Position numbers and translations under genes: made by a program. A stretch of DNA of 8,192 nt from Leptospirillum sp037442005 (GTDB lineage: Bacteria; Nitrospirota; Leptospirillia; Leptospirillales; Leptospirillaceae): positions 1 through 8,192 of the forward strand of contig JBBIRA010000060.1 in NCBI GenBank assembly GCA_037442005.1. The letters are read 5' to 3'. Position 1 is the stretch's first letter. The number at the start of each line of letters is the position of its first letter. The notes beneath the pieces are model-generated. The model was given only the letters and a program-made list of their open reading frames with translations, was not told where the DNA came from and made no database searches. Below are positions 1 through 5,820 of this stretch, piece by piece.

Positions 1-632
1 GCCCGTGCCTCGGCCTTAAACTGACCCTTGATCTTTCCGAGATCTCCCGGATGATGGCCGATATCCATTTGCCGGAGCCGCGAATCCAGAAGTCCTGCGA
101 GAGAGGCATGGCAACGGGGATCGTGACTCCGGAGCTTACGAGTGCCCTCGCCCGTCTGGTGGACCTTTTGGGGGATGAAAAGGATATTCCGCTTCTGGCC
201 CCTTTGATCCAGCGGGAAATCCTCTATCGCTTGCTTGTGGGGGATCAGGGGTTGAGGCTGAGACAGATTGCGATATCCGGCAGTCAAAGCCATCAGATTG
301 CCGGGGCTGTCTCGTGGATGAAGAGCCATTTCCGTGAGCCCGTCAAAATTCATGAGCTGGCCCGACAGGCTGGCATGAGCCGGTCCGCATTCCATGCACA
401 TTTTCGGGCAATGACGGCACTGAGTCCGTTACAGTTTCTGAAACAGTTGCGGCTTCAGGAAGCCCGGCGCCTGATGATGGCGGAGCGCTTCGATGCCGCA
501 ACGGCATCCTTGCATGTGGGATATGAGAGCCCATCCCAGTTCAGTCGGGAATATCGCCGGATGTTTGGGGCCCCCCCACTGCGGGATATTGAGGGAATCC
601 GGCAGTGGGCAATCGGCAGCGTCATCGGGTAA
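1..632 (+). CDS. AraC-family transcriptional regulator, C-terminal part (5' end outside window)
   Basis: This is the C-terminal part of a one-component DNA-binding regulator. The frame is open from base 3, giving about 209 visible residues, so the ATG at 51 is probably internal. Family members are usually near 300 residues, so roughly 90 are missing. The part up to about base 290 resembles the AraC_N sensor domain of YqhC-like regulators (LGLKLTLDLSEISR, then the ERGM stretch). The DNA-binding domain follows with two helix-turn-helix units: the first at about 342-401 (KIHELARQAGMSRSAFHAHF), the second at about 492-565, with the AraC signature VGYESPSQFSREYRRMFG and APP. Effector and target are unknown; relatives often control nearby oxidoreductase genes, which would lie to the left. 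It converges on msrB, so it is not in the same transcript. The family call is sure, the exact role is not. Confidence 0.93.
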   Translation, partial: PCLGLKLTLDLSEISRMMADIHLPEPRIQKSCERGMATGIVTPELTSALARLVDLLGDEKDIPLLAPLIQREILYRLLVGDQGLRLRQIAISGSQSHQIAGAVSWMKSHFREPVKIHELARQAGMSRSAFHAHFRAMTALSPLQFLKQLRLQEARRLMMAERFDAATASLHVGYESPSQFSREYRRMFGAPPLRDIEGIRQWAIGSVIG

Positions 633-636
633 TGTC

Positions 637-657
637 GGGAGGAATGAAGAACCTCCC
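637..657. terminator. Hairpin between convergent genes, possible terminator
   Basis: GGGAGG (637-642) and CCTCCC (652-657) form a perfect 6-bp stem around a 9-base loop, five bases after the stop codon of the AraC-family gene and 38 bases beyond the msrB stop. The position between two convergent genes suits a bidirectional terminator. No proper T-run follows on either strand (ATTGTCATT on plus), so intrinsic termination would be weak. Confidence 0.35.
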
Positions 658-695
658 ATTGTCATTGGATCCTTTGGCAGGTTTGTTCTTGGGAA

Positions 696-1184
696 TTACG
701 GTTGTTTTTGTTCCTGTCCCGGAGACGGGACAAAGGTCATGGACACCATGTTGATGCAGTATCTGAGCCCTGTCGGTCTGGGGCCGTCCGGGAAAACGTG
801 GCCCAGATGGGCATGGCAGCGGGTGCACAACACTTCCACGCGGTTCATGCCGAAGGAGCGATCTTCCTTTTCTTCAATATTCCCGGGGGCAATCGGTTTA
901 AAAAAGCTGGGCCAGCCCGTATGGGAGTCAAACTTTGTTTCGGCATCAAAGAGGGCGTTTCCGCAACAGATGCACCGGTAGATTCCCGGATCAGTCCGGT
1001 TGTATCCCGGGATTGAAAACGGGGGTTCTGTCCTGTGTTCCCGGGTGACCGAATAGGAGAGCGGCGGGAGTGTCTCTTTCCATTTAGGGTTGTCGTGGAT
1101 CCGGGAAACGGTTTGCTGGCCCTGATTGTGCCCATCATCGGAGTAAATGGTGATTGTAACGGAGTCCTCGTCGGGAGAAGCCAT
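696..1184 (-). CDS. msrB: Peptide-methionine (R)-S-oxide reductase MsrB
   Basis: Reduces the R form of methionine sulfoxide in oxidised proteins, normally using thioredoxin. The encoded protein is 162 residues. In the 162-residue numbering, two zinc-binding pairs are visible: Cys71/Cys74 (CICCGN) and Cys120/Cys123 (CTRC). Family motifs GWPSF (90-94), HLGHVFPDGPRPTGLRYCIN (about 126-145) and the catalytic cysteine in RYCIN (Cys143) are present. The first 33 or so residues precede the core and look like the strand-forming N-terminal extension of some MsrB proteins. There is no signal peptide, so it should be cytoplasmic. The GCGWPSF-type cysteine that can act as the resolving residue in some members is replaced (HTGWPSF). 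Start: an ATG at 1184; a TTG directly upstream (1187) is possible but less likely. AAAGGA lies 9 bases before the ATG. It follows tRNA-Asn with its own candidate promoter, so it appears to be a single-gene unit. Confidence 0.95.
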   Translation of the reverse strand: MASPDEDSVTITIYSDDGHNQGQQTVSRIHDNPKWKETLPPLSYSVTREHRTEPPFSIPGYNRTDPGIYRCICCGNALFDAETKFDSHTGWPSFFKPIAPGNIEEKEDRSFGMNRVEVLCTRCHAHLGHVFPDGPRPTGLRYCINMVSMTFVPSPGQEQKQP

Positions 1185-1193
1185 CAATCAATA

Positions 1194-1207
1194 TCCTTTC
1201 GAAAGGA
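1194..1207 (-). promoter_or_regulatory. Perfect palindrome covering the msrB ribosome binding site
   Basis: TCCTTTCGAAAGGA is a 14-base perfect palindrome. In the msrB leader its 3' arm is the AAAGGA Shine-Dalgarno sequence. As RNA it could fold into a 5-bp stem with a UCGA loop that covers the ribosome binding site; as DNA it could be an operator. Either role is inference, since a 14-base palindrome can also arise by chance. Confidence 0.35.
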
Positions 1208-1243
1208 GAAAATGTCGTTGTGCTTTTTCCTGACATCGGGGAA

Positions 1244-1272
1244 AACATAACCCGGGAAGAGGGTGAGGTCAA
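1244..1272 (-). promoter_or_regulatory. Predicted sigma-70-type promoter of msrB
   Basis: On the minus strand TTGACC (1267-1272, five of six matches to TTGACA) is followed after exactly 17 bases by TATGTT (1244-1249, four of six matches to TATAAT). Transcription would start near 1237, giving a leader of about 50 bases that contains the palindrome at the ribosome binding site. It separates msrB from the tRNA gene upstream. Confidence 0.5.
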
Positions 1273-1333
1273 GCTCATTTGTGTATTGGAAGAAGCGCCG
1301 TATGTGGGGCGAGGTGATGCAGTCAGAAGAAAA

Positions 1334-1409
1334 TGGCTCCCCGGGAGGGATTCGAACCCCCGACACGGTGGTTAACAGCCACCTGCTCTGCCGACTGAGC
1401 TACCGGGGA
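1334..1409 (-). tRNA. tRNA-Asn (anticodon GTT), CCA encoded
   Basis: The 76-base cloverleaf is complete. The 7-bp acceptor stem TCCCCGG/CCGGGGA is perfect; then follow the D arm (GCTCAGTCGGCAGAGC), a 5-bp anticodon stem GGTGG/CCACC with loop CTGTTAA, and a T arm with TTCGAAT loop and one G-T pair. The anticodon GTT (complement of 1374-1376) reads AAC and AAT, hence asparagine. Discriminator G is followed by a genomically encoded CCA (1334-1336). No intron or mismatch is seen, so it should be functional. Confidence 0.97.
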
Positions 1410-1426
1410 ATGTGAGAAGCTTTGGA

Positions 1427-1456
1427 AATATACACCAGTCCTGAGCTCAAATTCAA
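1427..1456 (-). promoter_or_regulatory. Possible promoter of tRNA-Asn
   Basis: On the minus strand TTGAAT (1451-1456) and TATATT (1427-1432) are separated by 18 bases, and the -10 ends 17 bases before the mature tRNA 5' end, a sensible distance for a short precursor leader. The rest of the 97-base gap upstream holds a tandem heptamer (AGTCTGG twice, 1472-1485) and no clear terminator for cdaR, so read-through from cdaR is also possible. Confidence 0.4.
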
Positions 1457-1506
1457 GTGGACGGCTCTTTCAGTCTGGAGTCTGGGGCTTAAGGACTCTG
1501 CCTCTC

Positions 1507-2178
1507 TCAATGTGAGCGGGGGATGATGGTGACGGTCACGCTCTGAGGTCCAAGGACCTTGATCCCGTGTCTCTCCTGCGGGTCGATGGGGATCACAAAT
1601 TGAGTCGAGTGTCCTGCATTGATTTTCCTCAGGTTGATCGGAGGGATCCGCAATGATTGCATTTTATCAAGGATGGCGATGTCTCCCCGGACCCTGGCCG
1701 TGGTCGGGAAGACCATGATCCTGAAACGATTGAGCGGAACATTCAGCTGGCCAAAATATTCAAGTTCGATCGGGAGGATCCTCGTCACCGTCCGGATCAG
1801 ATGAAGGGAGATGATGTCCGGTGAGATTCGCTGTAGATGGACATTGGGCGGCAAGGTAATCATGGAGGAATCAATCCGGATATGTCGGCGCCCTTTCGGG
1901 ATCAGGTCGGCTCTCACCCGGACGGAGAGATCCTGATCCCGGACCTGCTGGTAAAGTCCGGGAGGGGCGGTCAGTGTGATCAGCACATGGGCAGGGGAGG
2001 CGTCTTCAAGCTGAACGTCCGGCGGAAGGTGGTTCACGATGATGGGAACGTTCATGGTGAAGGATTCCTGACCGCGCTGGCTGATATAAAACCAGAGAAG
2101 GATGGCCAGAAAAAGGGAGAGCGTTTTCAGTAGCAGATTTCTAGAGAAAAAAGAGCGGATCCACTCCGGGAGCTTCAC
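1507..2178 (-). CDS. cdaR: YbbR-domain membrane protein CdaR, partner of diadenylate cyclase
   Basis: Predicted regulator of the c-di-AMP synthase CdaA. The 223-residue protein has a short basic N-terminus, one membrane helix at about 16-32 (LLLKTLSLFLAILLWFYIS, typical of YbbR proteins) and then two beta-rich YbbR-like repeats (about 41-127 and 133-219) that should lie outside the cytoplasmic membrane. It is shorter than members with three or four repeats. No catalytic motif is expected. In Bacillus and Listeria, CdaR binds CdaA and adjusts its activity; that this holds here is inferred from adjacency. Start: GTG at 2178, whose GTGA overlaps the cdaA stop by 4 bases, with AAGGA (2188-2192) 9 bases upstream. 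This pattern indicates translational coupling with cdaA. It is the last protein gene of the ftsH operon; glmM, the usual next gene, is absent. Confidence 0.9.
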   Translation of the reverse strand: MKLPEWIRSFFSRNLLLKTLSLFLAILLWFYISQRGQESFTMNVPIIVNHLPPDVQLEDASPAHVLITLTAPPGLYQQVRDQDLSVRVRADLIPKGRRHIRIDSSMITLPPNVHLQRISPDIISLHLIRTVTRILPIELEYFGQLNVPLNRFRIMVFPTTARVRGDIAILDKMQSLRIPPINLRKINAGHSTQFVIPIDPQERHGIKVLGPQSVTVTIIPRSH

Positions 2179-3083
2179 TTTTTGGAATCCTTTTCATCAC
2201 GGTCTGAGGCCTGTTCCTGCCACAGTGTCTGCTTCATCTGTTTTTTTCCTGGTACAGCCGCTTCTGTCCTGATCCCCATCTTCTGACCGATCTTGTTTTT
2301 GAACAGGGCCGCCCGGATCGCCAGTCTGGAGGGCTGCTGTTTCCTGAACAGGCGTACCAGGACACTTCTGAGATCAGTCATGTTGCCCATGGGATGAATA
2401 CGTCCGGCAATCACATGCGAAATTTGTCCCGTTTCTTCCGATACGACAAGGGCCAGGGCATCTGTTTCTTCCGTAATGCCGATTGCTGCGCGGTGGCGGG
2501 TTCCCAAATGCCTAGAAACATCACCGGACAGGGAGATGGGAAGAAAGCAGCCCGCGGCCAGAATTCTGTTCTGACGGATAATGACCGCCCCATCGTGAAG
2601 AGGGGAATAGGGGAGAAAGATGGATGTGAGAATCTCCTGAGAAATGGTTGCATCGATCCCGACCCCGACTTCGACGACGTCGGAGAGGTCATTGTTCCGT
2701 TCAAGCACGATAATGGCGCCCATTCCCCGTTTGGAGAGTGTTTGCAGCGTCTTGAGGATCTCATCGATATCCAGGGATGTTTCGGACAGGCGAAATCCCA
2801 GTAGCAGGGGGGATTTCCCGACCCTGGCGAGGGCTCTTCGTATCTCCGGCTGAAAGAGGATCAGGACGGCCAGGATCAACTGGGACCAGAAGCTGGTAAT
2901 GAGCCAGTTCAGTGTGTCGAGTTTTAACAGTCGTGAAAAGAGGTAAATAAAGAGGAAGACCAGAATGCCAACCACCATCTGGAAGGCCCGGGTGCCCCGG
3001 AGAAGGAGCAGAATCTGGTAAATGATGAACCAGACCGCACCGATATCAAGGAGGCTGTGCCATGTGATGCTAAGCCCCGGCAT
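2175..3083 (-). CDS. cdaA: Diadenylate cyclase CdaA (c-di-AMP synthase, membrane-bound)
   Basis: Joins two ATP molecules into cyclic di-AMP, a second messenger that in other bacteria controls potassium and osmolyte balance and cell-wall homeostasis. The chosen form has 302 residues. Three membrane helices lie at about 11-28, 35-50 and 58-77, followed by the cytoplasmic DAC domain. Signature motifs are present: LHDGAVII (DGA 164-166), GTRHRAAIG (RHR 196-198) and SEETG (215-219), so the active site looks intact. A charged tail of some 40 residues (about 260-302, rich in Lys, Gln, Asp) makes it longer than the roughly 273-residue Bacillus protein. Start: ATG at 3083, with GGGGAGG nine bases upstream. 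A longer reading from 3146 would overlap folP by 77 bases and is unlikely; the chosen start overlaps it by 14. It overlaps cdaR by 4 bases. Confidence 0.94.
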   Translation of the reverse strand: MPGLSITWHSLLDIGAVWFIIYQILLLLRGTRAFQMVVGILVFLFIYLFSRLLKLDTLNWLITSFWSQLILAVLILFQPEIRRALARVGKSPLLLGFRLSETSLDIDEILKTLQTLSKRGMGAIIVLERNNDLSDVVEVGVGIDATISQEILTSIFLPYSPLHDGAVIIRQNRILAAGCFLPISLSGDVSRHLGTRHRAAIGITEETDALALVVSEETGQISHVIAGRIHPMGNMTDLRSVLVRLFRKQQPSRLAIRAALFKNKIGQKMGIRTEAAVPGKKQMKQTLWQEQASDRDEKDSKK

Positions 3084-3927
3084 CGGAAGTACCCTCCCCG
3101 AGAGCGACAAGCATTGTTCTGAATGCAACGGCTCCCTTGACATCATGAACCCTGAACAGGGAGATCCGGTTGAAGGTCGCGGCCAGGACCGCCAGGGTCT
3201 GGGGATCCCTGTGTTCGGGAACCTCTTCTCCTGTCACCTCGCCTAAGAACCGTTTGCGTGAGACTCCCAGAAGGAGGGGAAAACCGGGGAGAAGGGTATG
3301 GATATTTCGGATCAGCTCAAGATTATCCCGGGTATTTTTTCCAAATCCGATCCCCGGGTCAAACAGGAGCCGGTCCGGAGCGACGCCGGCTGTGGTCAGC
3401 CCGGACAGTCGATCCCGGAAAAAGTCCGAAACAGCCGGAACGATAGCGGATGAGAGATTTTGGGGATGAGAACTGACGCCGGACCCGGCTCCATGCATGA
3501 CAACTCCCCACAGGTTCGGGTGTTCGATCAGAAGATCTGTAAAGGAAGGACTCTCAAGTCCTCCGGTATCGTTAATAATGGAGGGAGCGTACGCCATTGC
3601 CTCTCTCATGACAACCGGATTCCGGGTATCGAGGGATAAAGGGATGGATAAACCGGACAGTGTATCGAGTACCGGGAGCAGGCGATGGCGTTCTTCTTCA
3701 GTGGTCAGCGGGGTAAATCCGGGACGCGTTGATTCCGCTCCGATATCAAGGAGGTCGGCTCCGGAGTCAATGAGAAAACGGGCTTTATCGAGGGCTTCCC
3801 GGGGGGTTGAGACACGGGATGAGACGGAAAACGAATCGGGGGTCACGTTGATGACCCCCATGATCAGAGGCCCTGACCGTCCGGTCAGGGTTTTCTGAAT
3901 TCGATAAGACAGGTCAGGCAGTGGCAT
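3070..3927 (-). CDS. folP: Dihydropteroate synthase FolP
   Basis: Condenses p-aminobenzoate with hydroxymethyl-dihydropterin diphosphate to dihydropteroate in folate synthesis; the target of sulfonamides. The 285-residue length is normal. A TIM-barrel with the family motifs is visible: MGVINVTPDSFS (23-34), DIGAESTRPG (61-70), SLDTR (98-102), INDTGG (118-123), FDPGIGFGK (189-197), GVSRKRFLG (221-229) and FRVHDV (258-263). Two spots depart from the usual pattern: DSFSVSS where DSFSDGG is common, and MHGAGSG where MHMxGxP is common. Both are in substrate-binding loops. Start: ATG at 3927, overlapping the ftsH end by 14 bases. No Shine-Dalgarno sequence is seen before it, so translation probably depends on ribosomes ending ftsH. 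The start of cdaA overlaps its own end by 14 bases. Confidence 0.95.
   Translation of the reverse strand: MPLPDLSYRIQKTLTGRSGPLIMGVINVTPDSFSVSSRVSTPREALDKARFLIDSGADLLDIGAESTRPGFTPLTTEEERHRLLPVLDTLSGLSIPLSLDTRNPVVMREAMAYAPSIINDTGGLESPSFTDLLIEHPNLWGVVMHGAGSGVSSHPQNLSSAIVPAVSDFFRDRLSGLTTAGVAPDRLLFDPGIGFGKNTRDNLELIRNIHTLLPGFPLLLGVSRKRFLGEVTGEEVPEHRDPQTLAVLAATFNRISLFRVHDVKGAVAFRTMLVALGEGTSDAGA
3871..3890. repeat. Perfect inverted repeat inside the folP 5' region
   Basis: CCCTGACCG (3871-3879) and CGGTCAGGG (3882-3890) form a 9-bp inverted repeat around two bases; as RNA this would be an 8-bp, GC-rich stem with a four-base loop. It lies 37 bases inside folP and encodes part of TLTGRSGP. In the operon mRNA it could slow ribosomes or protect an end after cleavage. 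On the plus strand it is followed by TTTT and so resembles a terminator, but no plus-strand gene uses it. Confidence 0.55.
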
Positions 3928-5713
3928 TGGCGGTGCGGATCAGCTCATCGACCTCGGCCCCGTCCAGGGTCTCTTTTGAAAGAAGCGCTTCGGCAATGCT
4001 TGTCAGCGCCTGGATATTGGTCGTCAAAAGATCTTTGGCCCGTTGATAGTTTTCTGAAACGATCCGGCTGACCTCACTGTCAATTTCCAGTGCGGTGGAT
4101 TCGCTGTAGTCCCGGTGCTGGGAGATTTCCCGGCCGAGAAAGATTTCTTCATCTTTCTTGCCAAAGGTGATGGGGCCCAGCTTGTCACTCATTCCCCATT
4201 CACAAACCATCTTCCGGGCCATGTCGGTGGCGCGCTCAATATCGTTTCCGGCTCCGGTCGTCATGCTTTTCATGACAATTTCCTCAGCCACCCGTCCGCC
4301 CATGAGGATGGCGATGGTGTTCAGCAGATACTCTTTCCGGTAGGTGTACCGGTCTTCTGTGGGAAGTTGCTGGGTCAGCCCCAGGGCCCGTCCACGAGGA
4401 ATAATCGTAACCTTGTGAACAGGGTCGGTTCCCGGAATCAATTTGGCGACTAAGGTATGGCCGGCTTCATGGAAGGCCGTGACCTTCTTCTCTTCTTCCG
4501 TGATCAGGATGGACCGTCGTTCGACGCCCATGAGCACTTTGTCCTTGGCGTCTTCAAAGTCTGGCATTTCAACGGTTTTCTTGTTTCTTCGAGCGGCCAG
4601 CAAGGCGGCTTCATTGACGAGGTTCGCCAGGTCAGCACCGGCAAAACCGGGTGTTCCCCGGGCAATGACTTCGAGGTTGACAGAGGAGTCAATCGGAATC
4701 TTCCGGGTATGAACTTCAAGAATCTTGATCCGGCCTTTCAGATCGGGACGTCCGACAACGATCTGCCGGTCAAACCGTCCGGGTCTCAAAAGTGCCGGAT
4801 CGAGGACGTCGGGCCTGTTGGTGGCGGCAATCAGAATGACGCCTTCATTGCTTTCAAATCCGTCCATTTCAACAAGAAGCTGATTGAGTGTCTGTTCCCG
4901 TTCATCGTGGCCACCGCCGAGTCCGGCTCCCCGATGACGTCCAACCGCATCGATTTCATCAATGAAGATGATGCAGGGAGCATTCTTCTTGCCCTGCTCG
5001 AATAGATCCCTGACCCGGGAAGCGCCAACACCGACGAACATTTCGACAAAATCCGACCCGCTGATGTTATAAAAGGGGACGTCTGCCTCCCCGGCAATGG
5101 CTTTGGCCAGAAGTGTTTTTCCCGTCCCGGGAGGACCAACCACCAGAACGCCCTTCGGAATGCGGCCACCAAGACGCTGGAACTTCGAGGGATCTTTCAG
5201 AAAGTCTACAATCTCGACTAGCTCTTCCTTGGCTTCTTCGACCCCGGCAACATCGGCGAATGTGATTTTTTTCTTGTCCTCAGAAATCAGTTTTGCCCGG
5301 GATTTCCCGAAAGACATGGCTTTGTTTCCTCCCGTCTGCATCTGTCGCATAAAGAAGATCCACAATAAGACGAGAACAACGATCGGTCCCCATGAAATCA
5401 GAAGGTTCAGATACCAGGGATTCTCCTCTGGAGGAACCGCCACAATCCGGACATTCTTCTTCTGTAATTCAGAAACGAGATTGGGGTCGTTTGCTGCATA
5501 CGTATTAAAGTGGGAGCCATCTTTCATGACACCGCTGATATAGTTGTTCTTGATCGTTACTTCGCTGATCTGATCCGCTTCAAGTTTTGAGATGAAATCC
5601 GAGAAGATCAGGTTCTTGTATCCAGGTTGTCTTACCTGAAAGAGATCAAACACAAGGAAAATGACCAATCCGATTACGAGCCAGAGCGCAAGATTCTTGT
5701 AAAAAGGTTTCAT
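3914..5713 (-). CDS. ftsH: ATP-dependent zinc metalloprotease FtsH
   Basis: Hexameric inner-membrane AAA+ protease that unfolds and degrades membrane and short-lived regulatory proteins. The 599-residue protein has every expected part: membrane helix 1 (about 8-26), a periplasmic FtsH_ext region (about 30-100), helix 2 (about 103-121), then the AAA domain with Walker A GPPGTGKT (193-200), pore motif FVG (226-228), Walker B IIFIDE (248-253) and the second region of homology ending LLRPGRFDR (arginine fingers 310 and 313). The M41 peptidase domain carries HEAGH (415-419) and the third zinc ligand Asp491 in TTGAGNDIERAT. Length is slightly short of E. coli FtsH, with a brief C-terminus. Start: ATG at 5713, preceded by GGGGGTG (5717-5723), which can pair along the full anti-Shine-Dalgarno sequence with one G-U. 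It begins the ftsH-folP-cdaA-cdaR operon, after a candidate promoter in the gap to hpt. Confidence 0.98.
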   Translation of the reverse strand: MKPFYKNLALWLVIGLVIFLVFDLFQVRQPGYKNLIFSDFISKLEADQISEVTIKNNYISGVMKDGSHFNTYAANDPNLVSELQKKNVRIVAVPPEENPWYLNLLISWGPIVVLVLLWIFFMRQMQTGGNKAMSFGKSRAKLISEDKKKITFADVAGVEEAKEELVEIVDFLKDPSKFQRLGGRIPKGVLVVGPPGTGKTLLAKAIAGEADVPFYNISGSDFVEMFVGVGASRVRDLFEQGKKNAPCIIFIDEIDAVGRHRGAGLGGGHDEREQTLNQLLVEMDGFESNEGVILIAATNRPDVLDPALLRPGRFDRQIVVGRPDLKGRIKILEVHTRKIPIDSSVNLEVIARGTPGFAGADLANLVNEAALLAARRNKKTVEMPDFEDAKDKVLMGVERRSILITEEEKKVTAFHEAGHTLVAKLIPGTDPVHKVTIIPRGRALGLTQQLPTEDRYTYRKEYLLNTIAILMGGRVAEEIVMKSMTTGAGNDIERATDMARKMVCEWGMSDKLGPITFGKKDEEIFLGREISQHRDYSESTALEIDSEVSRIVSENYQRAKDLLTTNIQALTSIAEALLSKETLDGAEVDELIRTANATA

Positions 5714-5769
5714 TCACACCCCCATGGGTACCTGTGTTGTTAAAATATCAAGAAACGCCATATGTTGGC

Positions 5770-5799
5770 ATTCTAGCACCACCTTCTTCCGCTCATCAA
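5770..5799 (-). promoter_or_regulatory. Predicted extended -10 promoter of the ftsH operon
   Basis: On the minus strand TTGATG (5794-5799) is followed after 18 bases by TAGAAT (5770-5775, five of six matches), with TGC just before it, an extended -10 element. Transcription would start near 5763 with a leader of about 50 bases. A short inverted repeat (GCCA/TGGC around ACATA) lies at the expected start point and could bind a regulator. This promoter would let ftsH, folP and cdaAR be expressed apart from ribF-tilS-hpt. Confidence 0.5.
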
Positions 5800-5803
5800 T
5801 GAA

Positions 5804-5820
5804 AGCCCCCGGGGGGAGCT
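5804..5820 (-). terminator. Weak terminator-like hairpin after hpt
   Basis: Directly after the hpt stop, the minus-strand sequence AGCTCCCCCCGGGGGCT can fold into a 6- to 7-bp GC-rich stem with a bulged T, followed by TTTCATT. The T-run is short, so it probably reduces rather than abolishes read-through into ftsH. Confidence 0.3.

Noticed and set aside
715..732. 7-bp hairpin TGTCCCG-GAGA-CGGGACA near the msrB 3' end
   Set aside because: It lies inside the coding sequence and is followed by A-rich, not T-rich, sequence on the msrB strand, so it is not a terminator.
493..981. Plus-strand frame of 162 codons across the AraC-family end and msrB
   Set aside because: It overlaps two well-supported genes, has no recognisable domain and looks like a shadow frame of GC-rich sequence.
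1212..1250. Plus-strand 12-codon frame after AAGGAG, possible leader peptide
   Set aside because: No plus-strand gene follows, and the purine run is the complement of the msrB leader palindrome region; most likely chance.
1010..1345. Several CCCGGG hexamers, considered as a dispersed repeat
   Set aside because: They have no shared flanks or spacing and fit the general CCGG-rich composition of the window.
1184..1366. Minus-strand open frame of 60 codons beginning MSGVRIPPGEP
   Set aside because: Its start lies inside tRNA-Asn; this N-terminal string is the familiar translation of a tRNA T arm, so it is not a protein gene.
1410..1506. Possible terminator after cdaR (GAGTC and GACTC arms)
   Set aside because: The stem is only 5 bp with an 11-base loop and has no T-run; too weak to call.
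4457..5005. Plus-strand frame of 182 codons opposite ftsH
   Set aside because: It is fully antisense to the conserved ATPase domain of ftsH and shows no family resemblance.
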